The position numbers and the translations under genes were made by a program. Shown here piece by piece: positions 1 to 11,088 of a DNA stretch of 64,000 bases (its first letter is position 1; each line of letters begins with the position of its first letter). The DNA is from Hippopus hippopus (Eukaryota > Mollusca > Bivalvia > Cardiida > Cardiidae): the NCBI GenBank assembly GCA_946811185.2, contig OX328096.1, forward strand, positions 47,072,252 to 47,136,251, read 5' to 3'. The notes beneath the pieces were generated by a model. It saw only the letters and a list, made by a program, of their open reading frames with translations. It had not been told where the DNA came from and did not search any database.

Positions 1-720
1 AGGTCCACTAGGAGATGCTACATACCAAATATCAAAGCTCTACACCTTCCAGTTTTAGAGAAGAAGAATTTTAAAGTTTTCCTTCTTTGTTCCTATGTTA
101 GAACTTGTGACCCCCAGGGTGGGGCCAGAATTGACTCCAGGGGAATCATATGAACAAACTTGGTAGAGGTCCACTAGGAGATGCTACATACCAAATATTA
201 AAGCTCTAGGCCTTCCAGTTTCAGAGAAGAATTTAAAGTATTCCTTCTTTGTTCCTATGTTCGAACTTGTGACCCCCGGGACATCATATGAACAAACTTG
301 GTAAAGGTCTACTAAGAGATGCTAGACGCCAAATATCTAGGCTCTACGCCTTCAAGTTTCAGAGAAGAAGAATTTTAAAGTTTTTCTTCTTTCTTCCTAT
401 GTTCGAACTTGTAACCCCCGGAGTGCGGCCAGTTTTGACCCCAGGGGCATCATATAAACAAACTTGGTAGAGGTCCACTAGGAGATGCTAGATGCCAAAT
501 ATCAAAGCTCTACGCCTTCCAGTTTCAGAGAAGAAGAATTTTAAAGTTTTCCTTCTTTGTTCCTATGTTCGAACTTGTGACCCCCGGGGCGGGGCCAGTT
601 TTGACCCCAGGGGCATCATATGCACAAACTTGGTAGAGGTCCAGTAGGAGATGCTACATACTAAATATCAAAGCTCTACGCCTTCTAGTTTCAGAGAAGG
701 AGATTTTCAAAGATTTTGCT
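1..720 (+). repeat. 166-bp tandem repeat array inside a Helitron-like element
   Basis: Units starting AGGTCCACTAGGAGATGC-like begin at 1, 167, 305, 471 and 637. Spacing is 166, 138, 166 and 166 bases, with one unit carrying a 28-bp internal deletion. Diverged relatives of the unit recur at 45010-46028 and 46648-47942. Array and window edge coincide, so more units may lie to the left. Confidence 0.85.
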
Positions 721-937
721 ATTTTTTCCTTTTTGTTGCCATGGCAACCAGAGTTATGGGTGGAATTCAATCTCTTGAACAACTTTGGTAGAGCTTCAGC
801 CAAGGAACATCCCTGCGAAGTTTCATCAAGATTGGCCCAGCGGTTTAGGAGGAGAAGATGTTTAAAGAAATTGTGGACGATGGACAGTGGGCGATCACAA
901 AAGCTCACCTTGAGCACTTTGTGCTCAGGTGAGCTAA
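720..937 (+). mobile_element. 3' end of a Helitron-like element (hairpin plus CTAA)
   Basis: After the tandem array comes a unique tail with GCCATGGCAACCAGAG. It ends in the hairpin GAGCAC-TTT-GTGCTC (912-926), then AGGTGAG and CTAA at 934-937. A short hairpin shortly before CTRR is the Helitron 3' terminus rule. Confidence 0.55.
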
Positions 938-1008
938 AAATTATGCACAATTTAGAAATGTTTACTCTGTTTCAATACTTCGACTTTTGCCTATATCAAG
1001 AAATTTGA

Positions 1009-1205
1009 CATGAAACTGATGCCTTCTACATTTTGTGACGATTTTCACACCACCATTTTGAAATGAAATCATTTGACGTGAAATTGATGCCTTCTACACT
1101 TCGTGACTATTTTCACACCACCATTTTGAAATGAAATCATTTCATTTCAAAATGATGGTGTGAAAACAGTCACAAAAGGTAGAAGGCATCAATTTTACGC
1201 CAAAT
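1009..1205. repeat. 69-bp direct repeat and long inverted repeat
   Basis: A unit with TGATGCCTTCTACA and CACACCACCATTTTG occurs at about 1009-1077 and again at 1078-1140. It recurs inverted at 1141-1205, so the second copy and the inverted one form a palindrome centred near 1140. No gene. Confidence 0.75.
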
Positions 1206-1477
1206 TCCTGATAAAAGCAAAAGCCTAAATTTGAAACATAGTAAACATTTCTTAATTGTGTATTATTTATTCCCTTGGGAATATTAAGTGGATTTAACAT
1301 GAAAATTATGTTTCTGAGTGCATGCAAGTGCCAAATGCACATGGGTTGTTACTGAAACCATCTTCATATTCTAGTCCCAGTACAATTGTTGCAGACATTG
1401 CGGACAATCTAGAGGTTCAACTATATAAGCAATCTCAAACGTCAACTCTATTTACTAAGCAACAAAAGAGATCTGAG

Positions 1478-1618
1478 ACATGCTCTGTGAAAAGGCGGCT
1501 TAATGCATCTGCAAAAAATATGGACAAGGATCAGCCTGTGCAGTCTGCCCAAGCTGAGCTGGGTCGAAGCTTTTTGCTGCTAGTGGTCAATTTTCTGCAT
1601 GTCAAAGGACCAGACAAA
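1478..1618 (+). mobile_element. Half copy of the CATGCTCTGTGAAAAG TIR element
   Basis: Starts CATGCTCTGTGAAAAGGC followed by GGCTTAATGCATCTGC, and carries the shared interior (TTTTCTGCATGTCAAAGG). The right TIR is missing. The TTAA in its left end is the empty version of the site used by the MITE at 13845. The stretch 1619-2065 shows nothing else recognisable. Confidence 0.6.
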
Positions 1619-2065
1619 TTCAATAATTAAAAGAAAGTCTGTTGCTTAAACATAAGGAAATATCTGTGCTTCATCTCAAATACGACTAAATGTTCTTCCA
1701 GAATTCTGGTTTACTTCTGTATTTCTCATACACATGTATTATACATGATAACATGACCTTGACTGGCTATATGTGTGCTACATGAATTTAGAAAAGAAAA
1801 ATTTAACAAATTATCACATGCAGATCACCTTTTTTTTTTTTATCTTCCACTTAACCTCTTTCAGAAAAACAGTGGCAAAAGAAGAAATTACAATGCCACA
1901 ATGTCTTGTTGTATATATCCATGTATCAAAATCTAATCCATATTTATTATCCCTTGGTTCCAAGAACAATTCGGTCTTCTGGTGCAAATTGTTACAAATG
2001 AAAGAAGAAAGACGAAGCCAATTGAAACTTAGGCTATCAGCTGCTTCAAAACCATTCTTCAACTG

Positions 2066-2283
2066 TTAACTCTGTATCACACAGTAAAATTTTAGACTGG
2101 TCCAAAGTAAAAGCATTTGCAGACAACTAATTAAACGATAAACAAATTTTTTTCTTTGAAAGGGTAGAAATCATTGTGGGAAAAGGAGAAAATCCTGGTT
2201 ACCAGTATTTTCTTCTTTTCCCACATTGTTTTCAAAAGTCCTTTTCCTTAGGGTCATTAAAACTTGTAATTGAGGTAAGGGGT
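2066..2283 (+). mobile_element. TTAA-hairpin MITE, full, plus orientation
   Basis: Left TTAA, subterminal AAAATTTTAGAC, central palindrome (GTGGGAAAAGGAGAAAAT and its inverse), then AGGGTCATTAAAAC and a decayed right TIR. The core carries a few mismatches. Confidence 0.8.
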
Positions 2284-2393
2284 CAGATCAAAATTGTATT
2301 ACAAATATGCAATATGAAGAAAAAAGTGAAATGTGCATAAATTTTAACTCTTATCATTAACTTATTAAAAAAAAAAATCAATCCTCACAAAAA

Positions 2394-2725
2394 AAACTAG
2401 AGCTGTCACTGAATGTAACTTAATACCTCCTCCAGCGCTTTGACAGAAACAAGCAATTTAACAAAAAATTTTCTAAGTTCAAGGGGAGATTACCCTGGAA
2501 TCATAGGGAGTAGATGATTGAAAACTGTGTCTTGCACAACTTCAGTATACGATCAATGTATCAACAAACTTTCAATACAATAGCAGCAAAACTGTTGGAG
2601 GAGTTCGCGACACAAAATTACTAGTATTTTGTACACAGACGGACACACGGACGGACGGACACACGGACGGACGGACAGGCTGATTCCAGTATACCCCCGA
2701 AAACATTCGTTTTGCGGGGGTATAA
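2394..2725 (+). mobile_element. Interspersed element ending in a CCCCCG hairpin with GGAC minisatellite
   Basis: Begins CTAGAGCTGTCACTGAATG. It carries ACGGACGGAC repeats at 2635-2680 and ends in the hairpin TACCCCCG...CGGGGGTA. A shortened inverse copy lies at 60276-60413, which fixes the extent. Class uncertain, possibly Helitron-like. Confidence 0.6.
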
Positions 2726-2959
2726 ATAAAAGGCCCAATTGTTGCAATCTTGTGCTACCTGTACTTTGGCAAGGAAATATCAGAAAATATCGGACACTGT
2801 AGATCAAAGATTACACCACATATTCTGTGCAGTTTGATCTTCATCTGTATTGTCCACAAATGCACTTTCAACGAAAAATGTTTCAGAAATTACTTTTTAA
2901 GACTGATAAAATGATTGTGTTATTAAAGTGACTCCAATAAAAGAAGCTACATCTAGTTG

Positions 2960-3400
2960 AAGTCTAATACATGATAAAATTTTGGACTTGTCCACATCTA
3001 AGGAATTTACAATCAACATATTAACCCTTTACCACACGGCAAAAATTTAGACTTTTCCAAATCAAAAGCATTTGCAGACTGTAATTTTATAGTGGCTCAA
3101 ATGATGCAATTTTTCTTTGATAGGGTAGAAAACTTTGTGGGAAAAGGAGAAAATGCTGGTTACCAGCATTTTCTCCTTTTCCCACAAGGTTTTCAAAAGG
3201 CCTCTTCCTCAGGGTCGTTAAAAGTTGTCATTGTTTAGTAATGGGTTAAATGTAGCATAAATAGTGGAATTTGTCTTTGAGAGAGAAGAAAACATTCTGT
3301 GAAAAGGAGAAAATGCTTGTTACCGCCATTTTTTCCTTTTCACACAATGTTTTCAAAAGCCATCTCCCTCAAGGTTGTTAAAAGTGTGGTAAAGTATTAA
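2960..3400 (+). mobile_element. TTAA-hairpin MITE, outer copy split by an inner copy
   Basis: The left part (ATAAAATTTTGGACTTG) stops at 3021 and the rest resumes after 3249 (ATGTAGC, then its own hairpin and TIR to TTAA 3397-3400). Another copy of the same family sits in the internal TTAA. Confidence 0.8.
3021..3249 (+). mobile_element. TTAA-hairpin MITE, inner nested copy
   Basis: TTAACCCTTTACCACAC at the left, hairpin core at the centre, and TTAA 3246-3249 at the right. It is inserted in the outer copy 2960-3400. The stretch 3401-4143 holds no recognisable feature. Confidence 0.85.
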
Positions 3401-4143
3401 ACCTTAAAACAAATGCAGCCGATGTCTTCAGAAACATCATAGCAAAATATGGACAATCAATATCCAGTAAAGATTAATACAATACAACACGTGAAAAACT
3501 TGTCAAAAGGGGAAACTGCTCATTCCAATCATTTTTTGAATTTGCCAAAATGCTTCAACAAAAGGTTGTGACTTGAAGTGTTGTGTGGAAGAGGTAGATT
3601 TAAAAATAAAAATGTATTCTATTCATTTGAATATAAAGTAGAGCCAGAATCATGAGATAATCATTATTATATTTGCAGATTAAAACATGTGTAACGTAAC
3701 TGAAAACAAAACATAGAGAAAGAGACATTTCGGGGAAGCAGCGTACAGAAAAGTCACTGGTTCATACAGGTCATTTTGCAAAATTCTGTAACAACATGTA
3801 TAGAGACTAATCCAAGTAAGACAATAATTACATAAATAAAACAATCCAACATGACATAAACCAAACAGACAACATGCACAAAGCAAAATGAACACAAGCT
3901 TATGAGCCCATGTGACAATACTAGTTGTATAACATTTGTTAACAATTATCAATACAAGCCTGTTTTCAGAGACTCCAGAGAAGACTGCTTTTGAAAACAT
4001 GGTAACCAGCTTTTTCCTTTCTCACAATGTTTTCTACAAGTTTGATCATTTGAGTAACATTCAATGTCTCACCTGCAAACACTTTCATATTGAACAGGTG
4101 TAAAGTTTTGTAGTCTGGGAAAGTGCCAAGACTTATCAGGAAG

Positions 4144-4363
4144 TTAACCCTTCACCACACAATCCCAAGTTTTAACGACCCTGAAAAAGAAAGCTTTTGA
4201 AAACATCGTGGGAGAAGGAGAAAATGCTGGTAACCAGCATTTTCTTCTTTTCCCACAAAATTTTCTTTTCTTTAACAGACAAATCCCATAACTTGTGCCT
4301 TATGTCCTTTGGAAATGCTTCCAATTTGGATCTGTCTAAAATTGTTGTGTGGTAAAGGGTTAA
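4144..4363 (-). mobile_element. TTAA-hairpin MITE, full, minus orientation
   Basis: TTAACCCTTCACCACAC to GTGTGGTAAAGGGTTAA, with the palindrome at about 4198-4262. Both TTAA copies are intact. Confidence 0.88.
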
Positions 4364-5400
4364 ATATATCAGAAGACATCGTCAACTCCTTATTGTCAAA
4401 GAAATATGCCTTAGATGCTTGGAGAACTAAGGTATAGCACCAATAGAATGAATCAAACAGTAAAGTCATATCTTGACCTTGTTTCTCTCTCTCTCTTTCT
4501 ATCCATTCTTAAACATTTATACATGTATTTTCATTCATCACAAAATTTACAAGTCCACTAAAGCATGTAACAAACAGTTCATCTTCAGGGAAATGAAGTA
4601 CCTGACTTTTGTTAGAACCAAAAAAGCTGTTCAGTAGCGATCTAGCTGTGTTATGAAAGAAACAAATTTGCTACAAACAGTTCTATTGGTTAATTCTGGT
4701 CGGGAGTTAGTTTAGTCTATACCTACTTTTTTTTCCCCAACATTCATTGTGAAATACAATAAATTACAGTTTAGTTCAATATACCTCGGTGGTTGCTTCC
4801 TGGAAAAATTTAACCGGTATCAATGCCATGATGTGGGCAATCTGAAAGGTTAAACCTGCTCACTATAAATATTTTACCCAGAACCTGTAATGTCAAACAG
4901 GAGTTGTACAGCAAGGAAGCAATTTACAAAAATGTACTGTAAAAAAGCTTTCTGGTTATAAAATCAATTGCAAGGCTTGTTGTAGAAAATCTTACTGTGA
5001 ACAAACTTTTCACTAGACCAGTTAGCATGATTCATCAGGTGAAAAAAGCCAGAAATGTGTGTGTGCTATGTTTTCTTACCATTATAAAAGATCCTCAAAA
5101 TCTGAGTGTTCTGAGCTATGACTGCTATGTTCATTCTAAGATGTTAAATTTGAGGGGAAAAAAAGCGTAAGTCATGAAAGAGTTTTCTTTTTAAAAATAT
5201 GGCTTATATTAGATTTACAGCATTGCTTGCAACACATTTTGGGGCATGACAAAAACTGACCATACTAATGGTATCAATTGACAGTGACACAATATAATGA
5301 AAATGAAAATCACTATCTAATTCCTTAGAGTAACTCTATAACCATAGTTGATTTTCAAAATGCACACATGTGAAACAAGCTAAAAGCAACAGAGTATCTG
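4364..5400. other. No recognisable feature
   Basis: AT-rich DNA with a short CT tract near 4481-4500. No exon, repeat with defined ends or RNA gene could be supported. Confidence 0.5.
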
Positions 5401-5815
5401 CAACATTAAACTTCCAAAAGCATCATTTAATTCATCACTTAAAGGTGGCCCTTCAGATTTTGACAGGAAAATTTTACAAAAATACAAAAAAATCATCCTT
5501 ATACTCCCAAAGCCTTTTAATTTTCATTCATAAAACCCCAGTAGTCGAAAACCATCCGACAACAAGAGAAATTACAGATTTACTACGGCCCAGGTCGACA
5601 CCGACAGGAAGCACGGTCTATTTTTACATGAGCAACTCGCTCATTTACACACCGGAAATACACAGACGAAGCTTCAAACATAGCGTCCGAAGAAAACATT
5701 ATGGAAAATAATTACATGTTTGTTATGTTATGGAATTTAAGAGTCATTAGTCACGTGCCAGCCAGTTGACATTCCCACAATGCTTTTTTGATTTTTGGCG
5801 CGAAATCTAAAAATA
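5400..5815. other. Unassigned CpG-richer stretch with a 113-codon open frame
   Basis: A frame is open at 5370-5711 on the plus strand (ITDLLRPRSTPTGSTVYF), but no family was recognised and no splice partners were found. CG dinucleotides are more frequent than around it (TACGGCCCAGGTCGAC). It could be a repeat or a lost promoter or first exon. Confidence 0.3.
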
Positions 5816-5843
5816 CCTTAAGAGGCTACGTAGCCTCTTAAGG
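5816..5843. repeat. Perfect 28-bp palindrome
   Basis: CCTTAAGAGGCTAC is followed directly by its exact inverse complement, giving a 14-bp arm with no loop. No element of defined ends could be tied to it. Confidence 0.85.
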
Positions 5844-5934
5844 GAACACCATCAAAAAAATTTTTTTTTGTAATTTTATGATTCTTAATTATTGATAATT
5901 TGTATTGTTTTTTCATATAAATTTCAGTGATATA

Positions 5935-7365
5935 CAGTCGAGCCGCGTTAATCCCGGTACCATTTTTCCGGAAATCTCAAGATCTGGAAGAAAACATTAG
6001 GAAACGAATATTTTCTGTACAAATTTTACTTTTTATTCTGGAAATCCGTGTTCCAGAACCGAAATGGAAAAATCGGGAACGAAGGGTTCAAAAACAGTAC
6101 AAACCCTATCAGATAAACCGGACGTGGTCTGACTGTGTATCACACAATATAGACTTGTTATTTTCCCCGTACTATTGTGGATTGGTTTCATAAATATCGA
6201 TACAGGCTACTTTGAGTGATTTTGGACTTGTTCCAAGTACGCGTGAATAACACGAGTACCAGTATCAATTTATTTAAGATGGTTTTCACACATTTGAAAA
6301 CACACGTCTTAATTAGAGGTGGTCTCCGAAAAGTGTTAAAAAGATATACATGTGCCATTGTTAAGTGTCAGTTTGACAGATTATCAATACCCATAGTATT
6401 GGTGCGATGCTGTGACAGTTACACACCTTTGTTATTTAATTATTACAGTCAAGCTGCGTTCTCCACACAGATTTTGTGCTCGGGTTTTATCTATCTTATT
6501 CTCAATTGACAACAAAACTAGAATTTGAACATGCATATTTCATAATTCTTTGTTTCAAATACAAATATTCTCAGTTTAAGCGCTAAACATAAGAAAAAAG
6601 TTTAATTCATCTCTTCCTCGAGATGTTTACATTACCCAAAATTGACACAAAATGGCCGCCAACACGATGAATTTCATTATTTTTTTTCAAAATTATGTTA
6701 TTCCTAACAGATTATGAAGGCGAATAAAGATCGACATGCACGTCTTTCATTTCAATTCAATTGTCAATCAATACCCTCAACAACTTTGTCATTTTACCAT
6801 TTAAATTATCTGAAGTCAACAGGAGACAATGAGTTGAAGTTTCGACTTCTGTGAAAAAAGACATTTGCCAGTACATAGAAGACCATCCATATGCCACTAT
6901 CGCGGAAATTCTACAAAACGTTATGTAATCCATTTGTCTCAAAATTAGAAAATCAACAGTTATACTATAATACAGAAATACTGTACGTGTGTTTCAGCCC
7001 CTCCTTTTTTCGTGGTGTTTTCAAAAGTCATAATGTGCCGAGCTTTACAAGCCCACCCATTTGTACAAAAGGTATGCATGTACATGTAATAAGGTACAAG
7101 GGGAAAGCATGTACAAAAACACATGAATAACAAAAAGGCAAAATGCAAATTATAACAATTTATTCTATTATATATATCTGAACAATTGCAGGAACAATAC
7201 AGACAAGTGCTCGTGTAAATCATACGCTATTGTAATTCTTACGAAGCATGGTGTCCCTTATCAATACGGAAGTAGTGGGCCATCCCAGTTCTCTGGTCCG
7301 GAAAAACAGCTTATCCGGAAACATTCATAGGAAACAGGATTGTCCGGATAAACGCGGCTTGACTG
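5935..7365. mobile_element. pogo/Tigger-like non-autonomous DNA transposon with TA target duplication
   Basis: CAGTCGAGCCGCGTTAATCC at the left and its inverted diverged form at the right (GGATAAACGCGGCTTGACTG). TA dinucleotides flank it at 5933-5934 and 7366-7367. CAGTC..CCTCGTT-like ends with TA duplications are typical of pogo/Tigger elements. No transposase frame survives in 1.43 kb. A degenerate copy of the TIR lies inside near 6446. Confidence 0.65.
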
Positions 7366-8220
7366 TATATATTTTTTAATTTGGTGAGATGTGAAAAATC
7401 TAAATACCCACCTTTAAGTCAGACAGTAAATACTCAATTTTCACCCTTTTGGCACCAAAGGCACTATACAGCAAGACTAGACAGCACAGAACATGCAGTC
7501 TGATCTGAAATCTCCACTGTCTGGTATTTCATGGGACATTCATACTGAAAGCAATAGTGTACCAGAACTAAAATCTCTAGATCTTGTTGACTGATTGAAA
7601 TTACCAGTTCTTTACTAAATTTGAGCTCAATCAGCATTTTCCCCTTTTCTCACTCTCTATTTTTTTCAGATATATCACAATATTGGAACAGCTGTTTACC
7701 ACATGACAAAATGATGGACTCATCTGTATTGAACACGTTTGCAGAGAACATATAATATAAGGCGCAAATAATAGGATTTGACATGAAAGAGTAAAAACTG
7801 TTGTGGGAAAAGAAGAAATACTGGTTAACAGCATTTCTCTTTCTCTCTCCCCCCCCCCCCCCCCATTGCCTAATTCTCCTTAGAACTTGTACACTTTCTC
7901 ATTAATAAACCACAGTATAATCACAGTCATACAATAACTGGGACTTTAATCTTTAAATAAAGGCACATTAGCAGCCATAAGTAAACAATTTTAGAGTTAT
8001 AATGCAAATTTAATTCATACCATAAAAAAGCATGGATATTATAACGAGTTTGATAATGTGTTACAGTGGAATCTGTAAAAGTTCCAGACCCTGGCAGAAA
8101 AATAATTATCTTGTTAATCCTTTTACTACAGAATATATAAATTGCATTCTCTCAAAGGCTAAAAATACATTTCCTCTGCAAGATCAAGAGACAGTTTGGT
8201 CATAATCTAGATTATAGCAG
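7366..8220. other. Unassigned, with a truncated hairpin MITE and a poly-C run
   Basis: 7692-7838 is the left two thirds of a TTAA-hairpin MITE (TTTACCACATGACAAAAT, then GTGGGAAAAGAAGAAA). It breaks into CT repeats and a run of about 16 C at 7849-7864. The rest shows nothing supportable. Confidence 0.55.
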
Positions 8221-8225
8221 TGGAT

Positions 8226-8285
8226 AGAGTAGATCAGAGATCAGACTGCACATTCTGTGCAGTCTGATCTCTGATCTACACTGTC
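8226..8285. repeat. Palindromic GCAGTCTGATCT element
   Basis: AGATCAGAGATCAGACTGCA and its inverse surround CATTCTG, a hairpin of about 20-bp arms. Close relatives occur at 57148-57205, 59640-59700 and 62333-62385. Confidence 0.7.
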
Positions 8286-8960
8286 CACAAAAGCTTCTGG
8301 TGTTGTCTATGGTATGGAAAGAGTTAAAGTAGAATTGAAGTTGGAAACTTTTGTTCTAGCTTTACAATACATTTTCCTGCCATTGACTAGAAGTTTGACA
8401 CATTGTCAAACTCATTAAAATACCTATACCTTTCAGTGGTATGAATTATATTTGTCTGCAACTTGATCCCAAAATCGTTTACATTTGGCCACTGGTGGGC
8501 CTTACATACCTTTGCAGCACCCTTTCATACTTATAATCAATTAACCACTGTATCACCTGTCACAGCCCTAAGCAACCTTATCTCTCATTCAGCCATTTAA
8601 AAAAGAAAATCATTTAAAAACTTGGAATCCAATGCACAAGTAATAAAGCTTTTTCAAACTGTGTTGATCAAGTTCATACTGCACATAATATACATTATGA
8701 TTCTTCTACACAGTTTAGTATTTGAGAGATGATCTGGCCAAAATAGCCTTGCATGTGCAATGTTTTGGTCTCTTGCCTAGCTTTACATGTCTAATTCATT
8801 CATTCAAAGCTATAAAAGTTAAAGTAGTCCCATACAACAGAATATTAACCATACATAATAGAGAACTGCATGCACTTCTGTGTATGCTTTGAAACCTTTT
8901 GATCTCTTGCAAAATGTAAATGATTAATTTTACCTGCATGAAATAGAAGTCAGTATTAAC

Positions 8961-9204
8961 ACAACAAATTAGCCATGCTTTGGCGAAAAGAGGGCTTAAT
9001 GTATCTCTTTGATGCATGATACTAAGAAAGACATCTTATAATTATGGATTCGTAACATCCATTTTGTCTAACTACCAACTGAATCCTAAGGCAGAATGGC
9101 CCTTGGACATGCTTGGATGCCCAAAGCAAAAATTTTGGTTTCGCACGCTGATATGGGATACTTTTTGCAGATACATCGAGCCCCTTTTCACAAAGCATGG
9201 CTAA
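8961..9204 (+). mobile_element. TIR MITE, CATGCTCTGTGAAAAG family
   Basis: AGCCATGCTTTGGCGAAAAG at the left and CTTTTCACAAAGCATGGCT at the right. The interior has CATCCATTTTGTCTAAC shared with other copies. The autonomous source and target duplication are unknown. Confidence 0.75.
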
Positions 9205-9430
9205 AATCAGATTCTTGCACAGATATGGTTATAAAATACTTGTAGTAAGATATTTCTCTTTTTTAGCAATGCTTTTGTTTATATTCATCGTAGTGGTTTT
9301 GAAAGCCCAATATGCACCATGACCACTCTGAGATATAGAGACACATCATTCAGCCACACTCAACACTTTTTTGCAATAAAATATCTTTCTCTACCCGTAG
9401 GATGCCAAGCACTACTTCAATAACATTTAA

Positions 9431-9690
9431 GCCATGCTCTGTGAAAAGGGGGCTTTATGCATCTGCAAAAAGTATTGACCCAGGTCAGCATGCGCAGTCC
9501 GTGCAGGCTGAACTGGGCTGAAACTTTCTGCTATCTGTCAATTTTCTGCATGTCAAAGGACCAGTCTAACTCATAATTCACTAAATTGTTAGACAAAGGA
9601 TTAAATAGATCCCTAATTTGGTGGTGTCTTGCCTGCTACAATGCATTAGGGAGATGCATTAAGCCCCCTTTTTCCAGAACATGGCTCATT
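9431..9690 (+). mobile_element. TIR MITE, CATGCTCTGTGAAAAG family
   Basis: AGCCATGCTCTGTGAAAAGG at the left and CCCCCTTTTTCCAGAACATGG at the right, with shared interior GTCAGCATGCGCAG and TTTTCTGCATGTCAAAGG. Confidence 0.75.
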
Positions 9691-9779
9691 TATAGACAGT
9701 GACAATTCAGACAGAATATGCAATCTGACCGAGATTCACAACAGGCCATTAGCCATGCGCCATTATTCATACATACTGT

Positions 9780-10060
9780 TGTTACATGATTCTTCAAATA
9801 CACTTGAACTGTCACAGAATACCTTTCTCAACCCTAAGAAAGCTACACATAACTTCGAGTTGCTTCTGTGGATAGTGTACACTAAGATCAGGATAAGCAG
9901 TCAGGTCTTCTTCATATACACTTGTACTGTCACAGAATACCTTTCTCAACCCCAAGAAAGCCACACATAACTTCGAGTTGCTTTTGTGGACTGTGTACAC
10001 CAAGATCAGATTGGACAGAATATGCAGTCAGGTCTTGGATCTATACTGTATGGCGTTTGT
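9780..10060 (+). repeat. Two direct copies of a ~125-bp segment
   Basis: ACAGAATACCTTTCTCAACC with CACATAACTTCGAGTTGC occurs at about 9812 and again at about 9935, spaced 123 bases. Each ends near a GGTCTT or GATCAG motif like the palindromic family at 8226. The stretch 10061-10427 holds only short fragments, such as a SINE tail near 10105. Confidence 0.7.
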
Positions 10061-10427
10061 GAGATAAACTGACAAGACAGCTTTGCAAAACAGCCTTGAT
10101 TGACTGAATGGCGTTTTACGCCGCTTTCAACATTATTTCAGAGAACAGCCTTGAAACTGAAAAGAGCTTTGTCTATTCAACTTGTGCTAAGACTGTAAAT
10201 ATCTATTCAATACATCCCTATAGGTTCCACACATAAAAAACATGGGATTCTCGTGAATGACAGAGATCAAGATAAGACTGCAGACAATATGTAACCTGGT
10301 CTGATCTTTGATCTATACCATTCCATGGCTCAGTCAAGCCTACAAGATAAAAATCTTTCCGAGTCCAGAGGATAACATTTTCTGCTGTCAAAAGAAGTCA
10401 AGTATACATATTTGGTGGTGAATGAGT

Positions 10428-10753
10428 TTAATTCTTTACCACACGACAAAATTTTAGACTGGTACAAATTCAAAGTTTAATTCTTTACCACACAACAAAA
10501 TTTTAGACTGGTACAAATTCAAATTTTAATTCTTTACCACACGACAAAATTTTAGACTGGTACAAATTCAAAGCATTTGTAGAAGACATATTAAATGTGG
10601 CTCAAATGATGGGATTTGTATCAGAAGGGTAGAAAACATTGTTGGAAAAGAAGAAAATGCTGGTTACCAGCATTTTCTTCTCTTCCAACAATATTTTCAA
10701 AAGCCTTCTTTTTCAGGGTTGTTAAAACTAGGGATTGTGTGGTAAGGGGTTAA
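10428..10753 (+). mobile_element. TTAA-hairpin MITE with triplicated left end
   Basis: The first 49 bases (from TTAATTCTTTACCACAC to CAAATTCAAA) occur three times, at 10428, 10477 and 10526. The rest of the element then follows, with TTAA 10750-10753. It lies just downstream of the SEC24 stop. Confidence 0.85.
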
Positions 10754-10863
10754 CCTCTTCTAGTTACATGTACTAAAAGATCACACATGATAGCTGTATC
10801 AGTGATTATAGTGATATATTGTTTTTGTACAACAACAGGCTGAGCTGCCCATATTTCACTAAC

Positions 10864-10869
10864 TTTATT
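10864..10869 (-). promoter_or_regulatory. Candidate SEC24 polyadenylation signal
   Basis: AATAAA on the minus strand lies about 105 bases after the SEC24 stop codon. Position and sequence fit a polyadenylation signal. No transcript evidence is available. Confidence 0.45.
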
Positions 10870-10973
10870 GATCAGCATTTAGTTCTCTGTTCTCTTACAA
10901 TGTTTCCAGTGTCATTTACTATAACTTAAATCTTGATAATTAAAATCCTTCACTTAAAACAAGTCTGGTAATC

Positions 10974-11088
10974 TCAACTTTTCACTTGCTTTTGGATATG
11001 TTGTAAAAATTCGTAATATGAAAGAGAAGATTCTGTCCTGTCTTCCACAAAATGCTGGAAAAATTTAAGTCTGTATTTGCCATCATCT
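10974..11088 (-). CDS. SEC24: SEC24 exon 22 (terminal, stop TGA)
   Basis: After a TTTTACAG acceptor it encodes [18 protein letters not shown], then [19 protein letters not shown] and TGA at 10976-10974. The SYYEFLxHIQ end is the conserved Sec24 C-terminus, so the gene is complete. Confidence 0.95.

Noticed and set aside
1..720. Regular repeats considered as a CRISPR array
   Set aside because: Units are 166 bp with no short-repeat/unique-spacer pattern, and the genome is eukaryotic.
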